This document shows positions 47,581 to 60,802 of a DNA stretch of 64,000 nt, piece by piece. The notes under the pieces were generated by a model. That model was not told the DNA's origin. It saw only the letters and a list, made by a program, of their open reading frames with translations, and did no database searches. The stretch spans positions 1 through 64,000 of the forward strand of contig CAJQUW010003173.1 in the NCBI GenBank assembly GCA_907163375.1, in the 5' to 3' direction. This DNA comes from Prostheceraeus crozeri (Eukaryota; Platyhelminthes; Polycladida; Euryleptidae). The stretch's first letter is position 1. Each line of letters starts with the position of its first letter. A program made the position numbers and the translations under genes.

Positions 47581-50500
47581 TTGATTGAGCGCCGTTCATT
47601 TGGAAAACAGCCTGAATGCAGCAAATGTATGAATAGATTAGTTTTCAGGCCAAAACAAGGTGTAAACTACTAGGTCATCGTATAGGTACATATCCCTACG
47701 AAATAAAATCTTAATGCAACAAGCTTTTTGTTCACGTGATTTTTGAACGTGTATACTGTGATGTGTACTGAAAAAAATGGATAATTTTAGATAAGTTTAT
47801 TAGTGAACTTGTGATGAATGGAAATGGTGATTTTGAAAAGAACGGCATTCAGATTTTTAAGATGAACGTGTATTGAGACCTGCTCAAAATTTAGTGAAGT
47901 GCGTCATGCAATGTTATTACTGAGCTTTAATATATTGATATTCAAGAGATATGATCAATGCTATCATTTTGATGATTCAGGAAATTGGACGTACGGACAA
48001 CCATCTTTAAATAAGCATGCTTTGTAGGTGTACAATGCGATGCTAGTCACTAGGAGCATACAATTCTTGATCCTAAAATTTTCTTGACAAAATACCTAAA
48101 AGCTTATCTGCAAATTGCAAAGCTGGGTAAAGGCATCGTGGGAAGAAACTTTTAATTCCAATTGAATTTACATCATTCTTATTAGAGTTTAATTTTTAAT
48201 TTTAATTTAACATCATGATTAATTTTTTGGTGGCAATGTTAATGTAGGAGCCTTGGTCTACTGGATATGCGACAGAATAAATAATACAGAGCGAAATCAG
48301 TCAGTCATACTGCTTTTGCACTGCAATTAGGCTATGCCTGTATGCTTCAGGCATCAGTCAATATGCTATATTCAACGAACATGAAGCTAACGGAAGTTTG
48401 CTCGTTTACAGGAAAACCGAGATACACAAAAACTGCACATATAGATATAAGCATGAATATTTAAAATCAAATGCGCCTTTCTTTCATAACAATGAGATTA
48501 AATATATCATTGTAAATTGTCGATTCATGAGCCAAGTAAAAAGTACATTGACTGGTGACGACATTGCTGAATTCGTGGATTAAATTTTAGCTGCTCAATA
48601 AATCAATCTCAAATATGATTGCCGAGACCAATTCCGCGAATATGGCATCTATATGATAATAATTTTTGTCATGAAAGGCATCTGAAGCAATGGTGGCCTA
48701 TTGAGTGCAATTGGCTCTACTAGTAATACACAAGTTTTGGGATTTTGGATGTCAGTCAGTTATTCACAAGGTGAATAGTTAAAGCATTATATAATCACAT
48801 GATAAGAGCACTATGATAATCACATGAATGATTTTGTTGACTATCATCCACCTGCCTATTTTTAAATTGAAATTATAATGTGTCAACATTGCCCGTGAAT
48901 AAGGTAAGTTGCAGGTCAGTTTGCGCATTTCATATGAAGAATGAAATTCTGTAACGCAGTCTGTACATTTTTGGTCATCCTTTATATCCCCACACCATTA
49001 TCTATCCTAGCGGACAGACTTGAGCCATCAAACCCATGCGTACAAAAGTGCAGTACTAAACCAACTCAGCTATCCTACCAGTTACCTAGATGAAGCTAAA
49101 AGAGCGATTAAGACTAGCCCAATAGGTTTGAGACTGTCCTAAGAGACGAAACGCGTCGGGTAACGCTATTTCATCAACGAATAAAGAGTCTTCATATATG
49201 GGAGTGCTAGCTTTTCCTGGGATTCGTGTGAATATGAGCCTCCCGTTCCGACTAACTTTGAGATCTACAATAATTTCGTGTAGGCCAATGCTGCTCGTGA
49301 AAAATCGCTGATAAATACAACACTATTTATGCAAGTTAAAGGTTGTTTGAGATGACTGGGTTCTGGTTCTTTCACTTAGGAGAGCTCGAGCTTCCTGCAG
49401 CAAGCGGCTTTAGTATATTCCAGCAGGTATAGAACGAGTACCTGTGGGAAATGAAGCCAAAGGTGATACTTTCACAGAATAATGCACCTATACTCATGGC
49501 TACTACAAATCCTCCTGTCTGACGAGTTCTAGCCGGTTCTTCATCCTCCAAGACAGGGTCAAGCAAAATACAATGCGAATCCAATGGGAAAAAGACTGAA
49601 ATTTTCGGCAATAATTTTTATTTGCTTTCTCCGATCAGGTGACAAGCACTAAGACTAGAGCTACACTTTTTGGAATTGAATAGCATTGAATCCTATGATT
49701 ATGGGCCTACATCTTGCTATCATGCCAATAACGATTGATCGGTGATGTAGGCTAATGCGAAATTGGATTGAATTTACATTGTGCTTCCTTTGATACTTAC
49801 TGTCTAATAAGAAGCGAAAATATGAAGAACTCGGCAGACGTGCATGTTCGTAGTAGTTATACGGTGCTATCACTTTGCGAAAGTCTCATCTTTGGCCTCG
49901 TTCCCTACACAAACTCGTTCTGACTGCCGCACTAGCGCTGCGCGACGATCGTGGGAAACGTGCAGTATGCCAGCTCAAAAGTGTTCACACTTTAGGCACG
50001 GAACTACTGATATTTAACATGAAATGTGCTGAGATATAACTCTTCGAATAGCGAATGACACGAATAACGAATCAAGATCCCTTCAAGGGAATTATGCAAT
50101 CATTGCAATTATATTTGAAAGTATCTGTAATAGGGAATCAGGAAAATCGTTATACATTTGAGTTTTCGTTGTATTGGAAAAGCAATGTTATTTTGTTTTG
50201 TAGTTCATAAGTACACCTACTGGCATTGAAGCTTTGATAAAACTTTGGCATTAAGTTCAAAACAAATCGACGTTTAATATAATTCACGATATAAATTATT
50301 GTCATCCAGGCTTAAATCCAACTAGCATTTTCAACATTGTAACTGTAGGTGGCAAATTATAGCAGTTTGCTACATAGTATTCGATGTTTAGGGAGGCATT
50401 CTAACATTGAAACAGCATTTACAAATCACGGAAAATATGCGATAACTATTTTCAAAATGTCTAATAAGGATTTTATTATTACAACTAATGCTGTTTCAAT

Positions 50501-51620
50501 TAAGTATCAAGTAAATTATTTATCATGTGAATGATAATTCGGTGATATCATAAATCGGACAGTTGCAATTTTGCAATTGATCATGAAGAGAGCTTAAGAC
50601 ATGAAAACATTTTAAAGATTTCATTTCAATAAATATTTCATAAATTGTCATGCATAGACAAAGTTAGACGCATAGACATTCAGATAAAATAAGTATGCAC
50701 TCAAATATCGATTAAATTGAAAATTCCTTAACTTTGATAAAAACACTGCATTTCGTGCGTCGACAAATACGGTAGCTTTCAATTTCTTTTAAGTTGGTTA
50801 TTTCGTTGACTTCGTTAAAGCTTCATAATAAGACATAAAAATAAATTTGAATGGTAGATATATGCTGTAAACTGGAACAACAAGCGCAATAAAAAAACGA
50901 GACAAAAATTGATGCTATTTAACCGATCGTCTGGATAATGGATAGCTATGATCCGGATTCTTTTTTGGATTAACCGACAGATCATTCGCCGTTTCATCTC
51001 AATATTTCAAAAACGTGCATATGCTAAATTCACAATCGAAATTTCTCATTTCTAGTACATCAATTTCTACAGGCCGATGTAATAAAGTAAAAGTTAAATA
51101 ATTCTGAGACAGGCCTTCGGCGTCCAGCGCCTTCAACGGTCGATGTTTGGATGGCTGGTATGATATTATTGCTTCAAAACAATGCATTCGGAGAAGTTAC
51201 CGATGATTGAAATGTTCTTTTGCAGATAGTTTCCAAACAACTATTTACCGGGTACTTAATAGTCGCTGATGAGGGAGAGAAATCATACAGCACAATCAGC
51301 GACGTAATCTACATCTTATTTAAAATCTGCTGAAAGGATTGATAATTGGCTACAAAAGGGATTAAGAATTCTACGATATTTTCGCAGATTTTCAGTTGAT
51401 GCTTGCATAGAAGTCTTCTGAATAACTATTACATGTTCACTATTCAGTGCTCATATGGACTTCAGTTTGCGTCACTTGCCCCTAAGCTTCGATATGAACT
51501 AAGTATTCGATATGGAGTCATCCATAGATCCTATATTTTTTACGCCTTTTGTGTTGACTGATCAGCAAAGCATAGATATAACACGAAATGTGTGTCCATG
51601 ACCAAACTAAAGTACTTATA

Positions 51621-52530
51621 CAAGGTATCGGCAACCTTAATCATCTCGATGACCACTGGATCAAGTTAAACCCTCTCGCGGGCCACATCCCCAGAAGCAT
51701 TTAATCAATACAAAGCAAATCTTTATTGTGACTTTTGAAAACAATTTACAAAACGAATACTTTTCGCATTTCTGTAAACGAAAAAATGGGTGATATCTCT
51801 AATTCGTCATTTATTATGAATTATACGGATGACTTTCATTTGAGAAATGTACATGGATAGCGGAGACTATCAATTTGCACCTTTCCTACTTCAAAGGCCC
51901 CACCTTGAAAATGAAAACTAGATGCATTCTGTGTCTGTCCGGGAGTGAGATGTGAGCGGCAAAAAGCTATTAGATCAAGAAGATGGAAATACAAAATAAG
52001 CATTGGTTAAAAGAAAGTGTGATGTGAGGTTGATTGATGGACAAGGGATCGTAAACCTAAGGAACATGAACCTAGAAGGCATTTCCGATGCTCTGCGATG
52101 AAGAAAGCTACAATGGTCTAGTCACATTACAAGGAGAGATAAAAATGACTTGATGAATGGAGATCTCATCGGCTTGATGATGTCATAGGGAAAGGACCAA
52201 TGGGTTGTAATTAAAATGAAGGAAAACATGATCAGAGATCGTGTCCTATGATCTCTGAACACTAGAACTAAATTCAGCAACTCTCTACGAACAGCAGAAG
52301 TGATGGCGCGCTATCCGAAAGAACCGAAGCAACTATTGACCGCGGAAACAGCATTCAACGTGTAAAATGACGGAAAACGAAGAAGTATAAAGTAAGTAAT
52401 TTGCTTTACAATAACTGCTGTAGACTTCGCCAGTGGCACATGGGAAGACAATTTTGAAAATCGGACGCGGCCACACCAGAAGGGTTTGCAGGCCGGATCT
52501 AGCCTGCGTGCTGCAGGTTGTCGACTACTG
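51621..52530. mobile_element. Degraded hAT-like element
   Basis: Left end 'caaggtatcggcaacc' and right end 'ggttgtcgactactg' are imperfect inverted repeats resembling the CAGGGGTCGGCAACC ends of many animal hAT elements. GC-richer 'gcgggccacat' and 'ggccacaccagaagggtttgcaggccgg' blocks near the ends also fit. Flanks share an imperfect 'acttaya'. Inside, near 52115-52165, the plus strand reads KLQWSSHITRRDKND, similar to a C-terminal segment of LINE-type reverse transcriptases, perhaps a nested fragment. Confidence 0.42.
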
Positions 52531-54014
52531 ACTTACACAATACTTGAGACTTGTTTTTGAGAGCACAAGTCAAGCACAAGAATTTTGAATATTAGCATTG
52601 AAAGTAAAAATTTTAAAACAAAATTTCTCAAAATATTCCTTGATGTTAAAACTTTTAACTTGTCACGAATAAGGATGTCGGTTCAAAGCAAAATGTAAAG
52701 CTGCTAATGAGCTCCTATTATATCACTTTCAGGTAGACAAAGAACAGCGTACTCAACATGCGCATTAGGATTCCACATCTTTAAAAATGCTGCTTGTAAT
52801 CCATGAAGAAAAGATAGTCTATTTTTATACCCCAAGTATAAGGTGCGATCAACCAACTCATCCTCCACATCGATGTCCACTATTTATCTGTCCATGCTTT
52901 CATTTGATGAGTTACACTTGAAATAGAGCCGAAATGCGAGCGTGCAAGAATTATTTTTTATTTGTATTGCATTATCGTATAATCGTATTAAATAATAATT
53001 ATCGTATACTAACTGTATATTGCATGCATATTATATTTGCATACATTATCTCGCCTACCTGACTGCTTGACGAAATCAATCGAATATCTGTAAGGGTTCA
53101 GATCTCACATTCATACAGCCTGGTGCTTTAGTCAGGTAGGGAGTTTCTGATGAAACTTCCATAGTTCCTATCTATGTAGAGAACCATAGACGCTATAGAA
53201 ATACATAGCCGCGTTTAACGGAAATGAATTAAAAAATCTCAGTGTTTGGCTGGATTCGTCATTCACTTTAAAATTACTACATCCATAACATGCAACAGTC
53301 AGCAAAAATACAGTCAAATATTTATCAATAAAAATGAACAGTTAGAATTGCAAACAAAAATGCATCAGTCTCAAAAGCATGTTGTCATTGGTTTCAAAAT
53401 TTGGGCTTATTCCTGTCTAGAACTGATGGCTGTCTCACATCGAAAAGCAACCATTGTAATATTGATAAGCTGATATACCTACGTACTTACAAATTCATGC
53501 CTCTATTCGAGATCAGAATAACCACTGTACTCAATAATTCTCAATAATTTACATCATGAAATGACGCTTTCTAAAGATAATGTATTTCAAACTTAGAATG
53601 CACCAATTTCTAACATGCAAATGTAAGACAGTTGGATCATTCAGTAGAATGCATTTTTAGAATTTATTGTAGAGAATCTGATGACATAGGAGAGAGGACA
53701 TCTTATTATCTTGGTAATCACTTATAACAGTAATCTTTGCGCAAATTATAGTTTAATATAGAAAATTTTGAGTGCATTCAATTACTTATTCAATTTACTT
53801 GGAGTAGAAAAGAAGAGTGGATTGATTTTAATTGTAAGTTAAATAATTGACAGATATTATAATTCTTCTTTACAGTAGGCCATTTGGTGAGTACGTCCAT
53901 ATCTTAGTGCTTTAATAATATTTAGCCATTTATTTGATATCCGGTGATTCGTTGAGAATTATTTCAATGCTCAAATATTTCCATTTAAATAGCTATATAG
54001 ATGAAGGTACTTAC

Positions 54015-54225
54015 CAATGACTGTTGGTTCTAAGTCAATGAACAAAGCGCGAGGTACATATTGTCGCCTAGGTGTTTCAGCAAAAAATGTCGTAAACGCT
54101 GTGTCGGTAACATCATCCTTAATTTTTCCTGTTGCCTCGATTCCGTGCTCTGCGCAATATAATTCCCATAATGCATTTGCGACTTGAACCCCTCCTTGTC
54201 CAATATGGATATGAATTGTCTCTTT
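54015..54225 (-). CDS. Alpha-tubulin N-terminal exon (exon 2)
   Basis: 211 bases on the minus strand, 70 codons plus one base. Preceded by ATTAAATTGTAG and followed by a strong GTAAGT donor, phase 1. It reads [20 protein letters not shown], then [10 protein letters not shown], and ends in FIDLEPTVI plus G, which completes the D of D-E-I-R in either body exon. Q11 and E71 (human numbering) are retained; A12 is G. The loop that carries K40 in other alpha-tubulins is four residues shorter ([12 protein letters not shown]) and has no lysine at the K40 position. Only one such exon is visible in the window, though there are two body exons. Intron positions after the start codon region and near codon 76 are those of typical animal alpha-tubulin genes. 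Confidence 0.92.
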
Positions 54226-54289
54226 CTACAATTTAATAAAACGGATGAATCAATTCATGAAGAAAGTCTGAATCAGAACATTGACTTAC

Positions 54290-54295
54290 CACCAT
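54290..54295 (-). CDS. Alpha-tubulin start exon (ATG GTG)
   Basis: ATG GTG on the minus strand followed by GTAAGTC (54289 downward). A 64-base intron (54226-54289) leads to exon 2 and keeps the frame, giving M-V-K-E-T-I. Splitting directly after ATG (donor GTGGTA) is possible but weaker, and would give the usual M-x-E spacing. The 5' UTR and promoter lie above 54295; I do not identify a TATA box. Confidence 0.7.
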
Positions 54296-56543
54296 AATTT
54301 GTAACCTTAAGGATTGTTACCAAAGATTACACAGCCACGGAATGCAGGACCGACAGATGTAACTTGCAACTAATTCAGTTTGAATTCAAACATTACTAAA
54401 ATATCTATTGGAAATTGATATCCAAATCAGCTGGATTTTCGCATACTGTTATGTACCGTATATTTGACATAGAGATGCATGAAAGATTTTGTTGATCCAT
54501 AGGTTGATCTTGATCTGACGATCATAGATTTCTGTATATTCCACAATGCTTTTTTTGAGCACCCTAGAAGATCCTAGAATTTACCTGCTTCAGGCAGGTA
54601 CATAGATGTCCCTGCTTCAGGATATAGCCTGAATGACACAAGACTAAACCATTGTGAAACAAAACTGGATAGTGTTAGCTGTTGATAGAAATGCACGGCA
54701 TGTGATGTTGTATGAAATGAATTGGGAAAGGAAGATGGCAAGTAAAAAAGTGATTTAACACTAAGAATTATCATGTGAAACATTTAAAGCATAAGAAAAT
54801 GGATCGAAATGAGAAGCCTATATATCATGACATGTCAAGTACGACATCAACAAATTTATGATTGAAATCAAGAATCAAACTATAGAACTACATTTTGCAG
54901 CATTTATTGAATGGCTTGCGACTGGTATATAATTCCCTAAGTATTACTGGGTATACCATATACTTTTCTTCGTCATAATGCAGCAATTGCAGTCTTAGGA
55001 TCATGCTATAGAGATATTCTTTAATCGATCAAACTTGATTGGAGGGTCTGTCAGTGACATTTTCATTTAGTGTTGTGGATCAAAGTCAAAACTAGCAATA
55101 CATTTTCGTGCATTGATGCTCAATGGTGTGCAAAAACTTCTCAAGCTATCGAATTTTGATTTGAACTGCATGCAAGTACTTTGGGCGCATAGATGTTGGT
55201 CATATCTTTCAAATCATTTTTTTGCAAAATAGTTTAACCACCAACCCAACAACCACTTTCAATAATTGCATTGAAGTACTTTCCCATTTAATTTGATTCC
55301 TTGACTTGATCTTTTAATTATTTCATTTTTCCTTAATTTGATTCCTTAGTTTATCTAGAAGGTGTCAAGATAGCCATTCAAGTTAATGATAAACATAGGT
55401 ATATTTAGGAATTCGGATATCAAAAATAATGAGCACAATTTAGAGCAAATGTAAGCTAAGAGTAGATAAGCTACTTATTTCACAGCTAAACAGCTGAAAG
55501 TGTTTTGGCAATTCACTGGAGAAATTTTGAAAAAACAGTTGATACATTTGCACTGTCTAAAATGAGATGCCATGTTGAATTCGGTTTCTTTAATAATCTA
55601 CAAAGCTTAGATCGGATTCAATTTCAATTCTATAAAAGATATTATCATTTGATAAAATATCTCAGGAAGAGTCTTCTTTGAAGTTAGTTTTATAACGAAT
55701 AGTAAGAGAAAACTGGAAGAGCCAATCATTTTAACGACATATGTTTCATCTTTATGCAGACATAATTATGGTTAAATTCAAAATACACAGATGCAAGCAC
55801 AGATCTGTGCAAAGTTATCTGTCACAAGTTATATTTACCTACAACTTCAAATGAGTACCATAGTAGGTATACAGGGCTTTCAAAACTTAATTTATGAAAA
55901 TTATGGGATGAACATTTGGTAGTTGATAAAAAATCACATTCAAAGGTGGCAAGCAACCGGTTAACTCATTAACGTAGAGAAAAATGGAAAAAAATCCACA
56001 TCGAAGGAAAGTCATCCTGGTCTGAGATATTTGGAATTATGCCGGATTGAAAACGATGCGAAATCAAATATTAACTTTGATATCGACCTCAACGATATCA
56101 ATATCATCCTGAAATTTAGAGCAAAAAATCAAAAATCAGATGTTGTTAAAGGAAGTTATAATGATAGATTGAAGTGTGAAGAACGTCTCTGAGCTGCATT
56201 ATGATTCAAAAGTAGAAACTTTATATCAGTTCATGATTGTTCCGCGTGTAAGAAAATACAACAACAAATAGCACCAGTGTTGTGCTATTGCAACTGCATA
56301 ACTGAGTTTCATGAATTAATGAGTCGGCTGACTCCAAAAAGCACAAAATCAGTGGTTCATTCCTTTCTTCCTTAATTTTCAGTTGTACCTTTTATTGACG
56401 GGACGCAATCTTTTTCACGAATGTTTTCCAATGTGAAACAATATGCTCAAATGTGTTCATATTGTTTTCCAAAAAAATTGGAAACAAACACTTGTTGACT
56501 TTTTTGCCAATAGGCTATGTGAAACATTGCCTGTGCCCAAATA
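54296..56543. other. Upstream region of the tubulin gene, non-coding
   Basis: AT-rich, short frames only. A local repeat 'ctgcttcaggcaggtacatagatgtccctgcttcagg' lies at 54587-54620. The promoter of the tubulin gene should be in the first part; no specific element can be named. Confidence 0.4.
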
Positions 56544-57714
56544 ATTTGCTAATTGAAAATAGCACTAATGACATTGATGTTGTTGCATTCTTTCGAGATC
56601 TTTCGCGGCCTCTCGTCAGGAAAGTACGGCCGTAATGACAAGATTGCACGTTGAATCACAGAAAAGAGTACACTTCACGATGGACAACACTGGTTTTGAT
56701 TTTCACAATCGACAAGACAATGCGATGACACTATGAAATGACAAAAATGATACTACTTAAAATGTACATAAGTAATGAGCAATTAGATAATGATGCGTTA
56801 TGGAAGACGAACAATTAGGTCCATTGAAGGCGTAGGACGTGTTTCAGTTCTTTTTTAATGCACAAATCTGGACGATGATATGATATGTACAATGATTCTA
56901 ATACTGGTGAGGAAAATGGTGAGTTACAAAAACTTAATACAGTAAAATGAGAAGTCACACAGCTATTTACAAATGAGTCACATGAAAGGATATGTCAGGC
57001 AATGCTGCTGGACGGTGGTGCTGTTGATCGTGGTCGGGTTTCACGACTTGCCACCCACTTTGGAACGTGTTCCGCAATCCTCTCCGTGCGCCCTACGTAA
57101 TTGCTTCCGCAATCACACGAGAATTGGTAGACGAGGCAGGCGCGGTCGGTAAGAGGTATTCGATCCTTCAGCGGTCTTACCGGAATCTTCTTGGTGGAAT
57201 TGAAAAGCTTAGGATCAGCAACAGGGAAAGCTTGTCGAGTGGACCTGATGAGATGCTTTTTGATGATCCTTTGTGCTTCATCCCCAAGGAAGGGCAGCCG
57301 GATATACACTGGCTTCCTTTCAGGCCCGAATTCAGGTGGTTCTGGCTGTCGTTGGAGGCTATGTCTTGCAATGAAATGGTAAGGATAGCCATTTGCAGTT
57401 AAAGTCTCATGAAGGAGTCTCTCTTCAGCCTTCCATGGACCTAATTGTTCGTCTTCCATAACGCATCATTATCTATTGCTCATTACTTATGTACATTTTA
57501 AGTAGTATCATTTTTGTCATTTCATAGTGTCATCGCATTGTCTTGTCGATTGTGAAAATCAAAACCAGTGTTGTCCATCGTGAAGTGTACTCTCCTGTGT
57601 GATTCAACGTGCAATCTTGTCATTACGGCCGTACTTTCCTGACGAGAGGCCGCGAAAGATCTCGAAAGAATACAACAACATCAATGTCATTAGTGCTATT
57701 TTCAGTTGGCAAAT
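56544..57714 (-). mobile_element. Penelope-like element fragment between inverted arms
   Basis: Arms 56544-56830 and 57429-57714 are reverse complements over about 286 bases, with few mismatches. Between them on the minus strand lies the end of a Penelope reverse transcriptase and its GIY-YIG endonuclease. The right arm includes the first codons of that frame, so the left arm is an inverted partial copy of sequence upstream of it. It belongs to a different Penelope family from the one at 12.5 kb. Confidence 0.78.
56995..57459 (-). pseudogene. Penelope reverse transcriptase C terminus and GIY-YIG endonuclease, truncated
   Basis: 154 codons. The N-terminal part (LLHETLTANGYPYHFI) matches the end of the Penelope reverse transcriptase. 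IRLPFLGDEAQRIIKKHL is the linker, and CLVYQFSCDCGSNYVGRTER the GIY-YIG core (VYQ...YVG) with its conserved arginine; a CxC pair sits between. The catalytic domain is cut short by sequence changes after EHVPKWV. No reverse transcriptase core is present, so the copy is 5'-truncated. Confidence 0.82.
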
Positions 57715-57870
57715 AGGATGCATCGTATAGCACGATCAATTCACGTGTGTAGTTCCAATTGAATATAGTTTGGTCTTGGCTTGACATTTGATGAAATGCA
57801 TGCTTATACAATTTTGGGAAAGCCAAGTTTCTGGCGGCAGGTCTTAAAACGTCTTTCTTAAACGTCTTTC

Positions 57871-57984
57871 TGATATCACACGATATATTTCAACTTTATG
57901 ACCAAGGTTATCTTCAGATTGCATAGACATTTATAACCTGAAGATGACCTTGGAAGGTTGAAATCTGTCATGTGATATCAAAGA
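57871..57984. repeat. Inverted pair of a Penelope-associated motif
   Basis: The plus-strand copy 57937-57984 reads 'cctgaagatgaccttggaaggttgaaat' followed by 'gtgatatca'; an inverted, more diverged copy lies at 57871-57922. The CTGAAGA...GAAA layout is reminiscent of a minimal hammerhead core as found in some Penelope elements, but helix II does not pair well. It lies about 160 bases from the Penelope fragment. Confidence 0.4.
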
Positions 57985-60562
57985 AGCTACCGGTATTTGA
58001 AATCAACGACCAGAAACTTGACTTTCCTGGAATTTCATAGTTCGGACTGTTGTCGGGTTGTTCGTTGCTTGTGATGCTGACCTCATCGGCTTCCTCATCT
58101 TTATTTATTTACGCCCGTTAGTGATGTGACAGTAATTCATATAGACATGCTGACACACAACTTATTGGATTAAACAACATAAACCAGAATGCTTTATGAG
58201 ATACAAAGAAAACAAAATGAAAATATTCAAAATGAAGAAATAATACTGAAAATCATGCTTGTATTTACATTGCATGTATTACATCGTATTAATTACTTGT
58301 ATTAAGGCCTTCATGTATATACATAAACATCATGTGCAAGTTTAAATGTGTATCTACAGGCCTACATCTTCATTTACCCAACCTTGCTCCACCTGAAGCA
58401 TTGTAGAAAGCTAATGATGAGAAACTTTCATACACTTGCACTCTTACCAAGGAACTTAATGGGAATTAGTTAATACGTCATAGGTTTATCATAAGCCATC
58501 CCTACAAGACTGTAAAGCGCATCCATTTAGCCTAACGGGGTAGAGATCCCCCAGTTAATTAATAGACATTCATTTGAATTAACTTGCTAAAATTCGCAAT
58601 TGTAAATTGCAATTCAACATTTAAAATCCCCAAGTTTGACCGATGTCTGAGCTTTTTGAAAATTTACCGAATTTTGACTGCATAAGCACTTTGGTGATTG
58701 TCACTTAGATTGTCAATCTAGTTGAATGTATTGAGTGCATTTTTAATGGCTTGCAATAATGGGATTGTGGCTACCTCTGGGTTGTCTCCCCCACGCCTTC
58801 GAATTTATTTTTTCTACCTTCCTACAAAGAATAATACAAATGAACATTGGCCTTTTGAATTGGAGACATATAACTTGAAGTGTTGTTATGCCACCAGCTT
58901 GATCTGACTTCGTCCGGCCTCATCGTCTGAGCAAGGCACTAAGTCAACAACACAGTCATTTCGCGACAATGCATGAAGTGATTATGACATAGGCCACGTC
59001 TTTTACACTACTAAAATTTGCAATTTCACCAGCATTCAGTGCTACAGAGTCCAAAGTCGTTGGTGCATTAAGAGTGAAATTCATTTATTCACGATTTACA
59101 TCATGCTCGTGCATATTGTGTTGGGATATCACAAAATGTGAATATTTTGCTCTCGCACATGATTGCGCGTGACTGGCTGGCCTATATGAACAACTCGACA
59201 TAAATCAGTGTACGAAATGAAAACTATCATTATATTCATAGTTCAACACCAAAAACAGACTGTTGGCAAAACTTTCACAGCAGTAATTGATGAGTTTCAG
59301 ATCTCCACAGCTGTTTCGATGGTCTAAAAGTGGAGCAATTATGGCTGATTTTAGACCTATTTCCGATAGGTATGGTTAAAATTTGAAAAAATGGACAAAT
59401 GTATGGAATAAATGAATTTCACTAAAATCAACTATCAGAGGTTTTAAAGTGACAACATGGTAAAACCGCCTCTTAGTACAACTGATGCTGTGTTAAATTT
59501 CGTTGACTTATAAAAACACCATATTTTTGCATGTGCCTGCTGAGAAAACTGAAAGACACTCAGACAATTAGCTTTTTCGACCTGTTGCACAAAAACATCG
59601 TTGTTTTACTTAAAATCAACTTTCCTAATGCTTCGATAAGGATTTGAGCAAGTAAACTAAGAATTTGTAAAATGGGTCCACTGGATCCCCGCCCTCAGGT
59701 CTCAGAGGATGTAAAAAAGCCTAGGTCTATAGGGTTAAATAACCTCATCGAATGAGTTTGTCATTAATCTCCTGATCACCACTATGTCTGTCTCATTTCT
59801 ATGTAACCAAAAATCAATAAAGATAATAACACAACTCTACGGTTTAATCTTCAACAAAAATAACTAATAGGCCAGGTCAAGTAAATCTTTCAATTCCAGG
59901 TGTCTACATTAAGCAGCAGAAATCAAACAATTTTACATATGAAAATCTTATGCGTCTTCAAGAAACTTATCACTTGATAACAGTGTATCAATTGTTTCTT
60001 GATAGGCGTTGGTTCTGCGAGTGATCTTTCATAATATAATTCAGGTACTATCAATTGTTGTAAATCAGCCAATAAGCAACCGCATTCAACTTTCAATGTG
60101 CTATTGTTTTCCTTCTCGTTTCATGCGTTCTCCAACTAGCACATGGTGGCGATTGATCTGACAAGCATTCCTTCAAGTAACTCCAAGTTGCTTAAAACTG
60201 TCTTGGATCATCGTATGCTCAGCTTGATGTCCACTTTCTATGTCTCCATAGTATCAACAGTTTGTCTATAAGCCGGCGACCAACAGTGCAACCTTACGCA
60301 ATATTTTCTTACAATTACTTCCTTGTCATTATTTCATCGGTGCGACGTGCATTACTGCGGTATTAAAGTGAATTGTGAAATTGGGCATCAGATTTGGTCG
60401 CCTTGTTTGTTTGTTTTGCGCCTACAATTTTCTAAGATTGTGAATGTCATTGTCATGACCTGTACGACGTCCGTATAGCCTGATCGACGTCCGAATTACA
60501 ACGTTCAGCCCTGTCCGTTTCAAATTTCATTCGGTCAGTTAACTAACTGATCGGTAGCAATT
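57985..60562. other. Non-coding stretch
   Basis: Short frames only and no recognised family. The part nearest 60562 may include the promoter of the possible secreted-protein gene. Confidence 0.4.
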
Positions 60563-60653
60563 ATGCAGCGCCTGTGCAACTGTCGTATGTGGTGTTTCTA
60601 TAATTTTTCTATCTATCTCAAGCTCTGGATATTTGTCATCATCCTTGGTACAG
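60563..60653 (+). CDS. Possible first exon of a secreted or membrane protein
   Basis: ATG at 60563 opens 30 codons: a short cysteine-containing head (MQRLCNCRMWCFYNF) and a hydrophobic stretch (LKLWIFVIILG) that fits a signal peptide or signal anchor. It ends at CAG|GTAAGC (60653/60654), an excellent splice donor, phase 1. Family unknown. Confidence 0.4.
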
Positions 60654-60802
60654 GTAAGCTACAATACAATCAGTTTTATCAACTGAGGAGTGAATGCAAT
60701 TTGAGTAGAACAACTTCCCTTCCCGAATGTAAAAATTTACGGATAACTGGAATCTAAATGTGTTTTTTGGTATTGTTGTTCAAAAAAGTATGAATAGTGA
60801 AG

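Larger units (their letters stand above)
38700..54014 (-). other. Intron of the tubulin gene, 15.3 kb
   Basis: Bounded by a GTAAGT donor (minus strand, 54014 downward) and the TTCTTCGCAG acceptor (ending 38700), both phase 1. It hosts two Tc1/mariner insertions, a fold-back, a hairpin MITE and a hAT-like element, all entered separately. I found no other exon in it. Stretches 38717-40553, 43038-44001, 45814-46674, 47585-51620 and 52531-54014 hold only short frames; an AT-rich microsatellite of (TAATAA) type lies at about 43378-43420. Confidence 0.75.

Noticed and set aside
57067..57402. 111-codon plus-strand frame
   Set aside because: Antisense shadow of the Penelope endonuclease frame.
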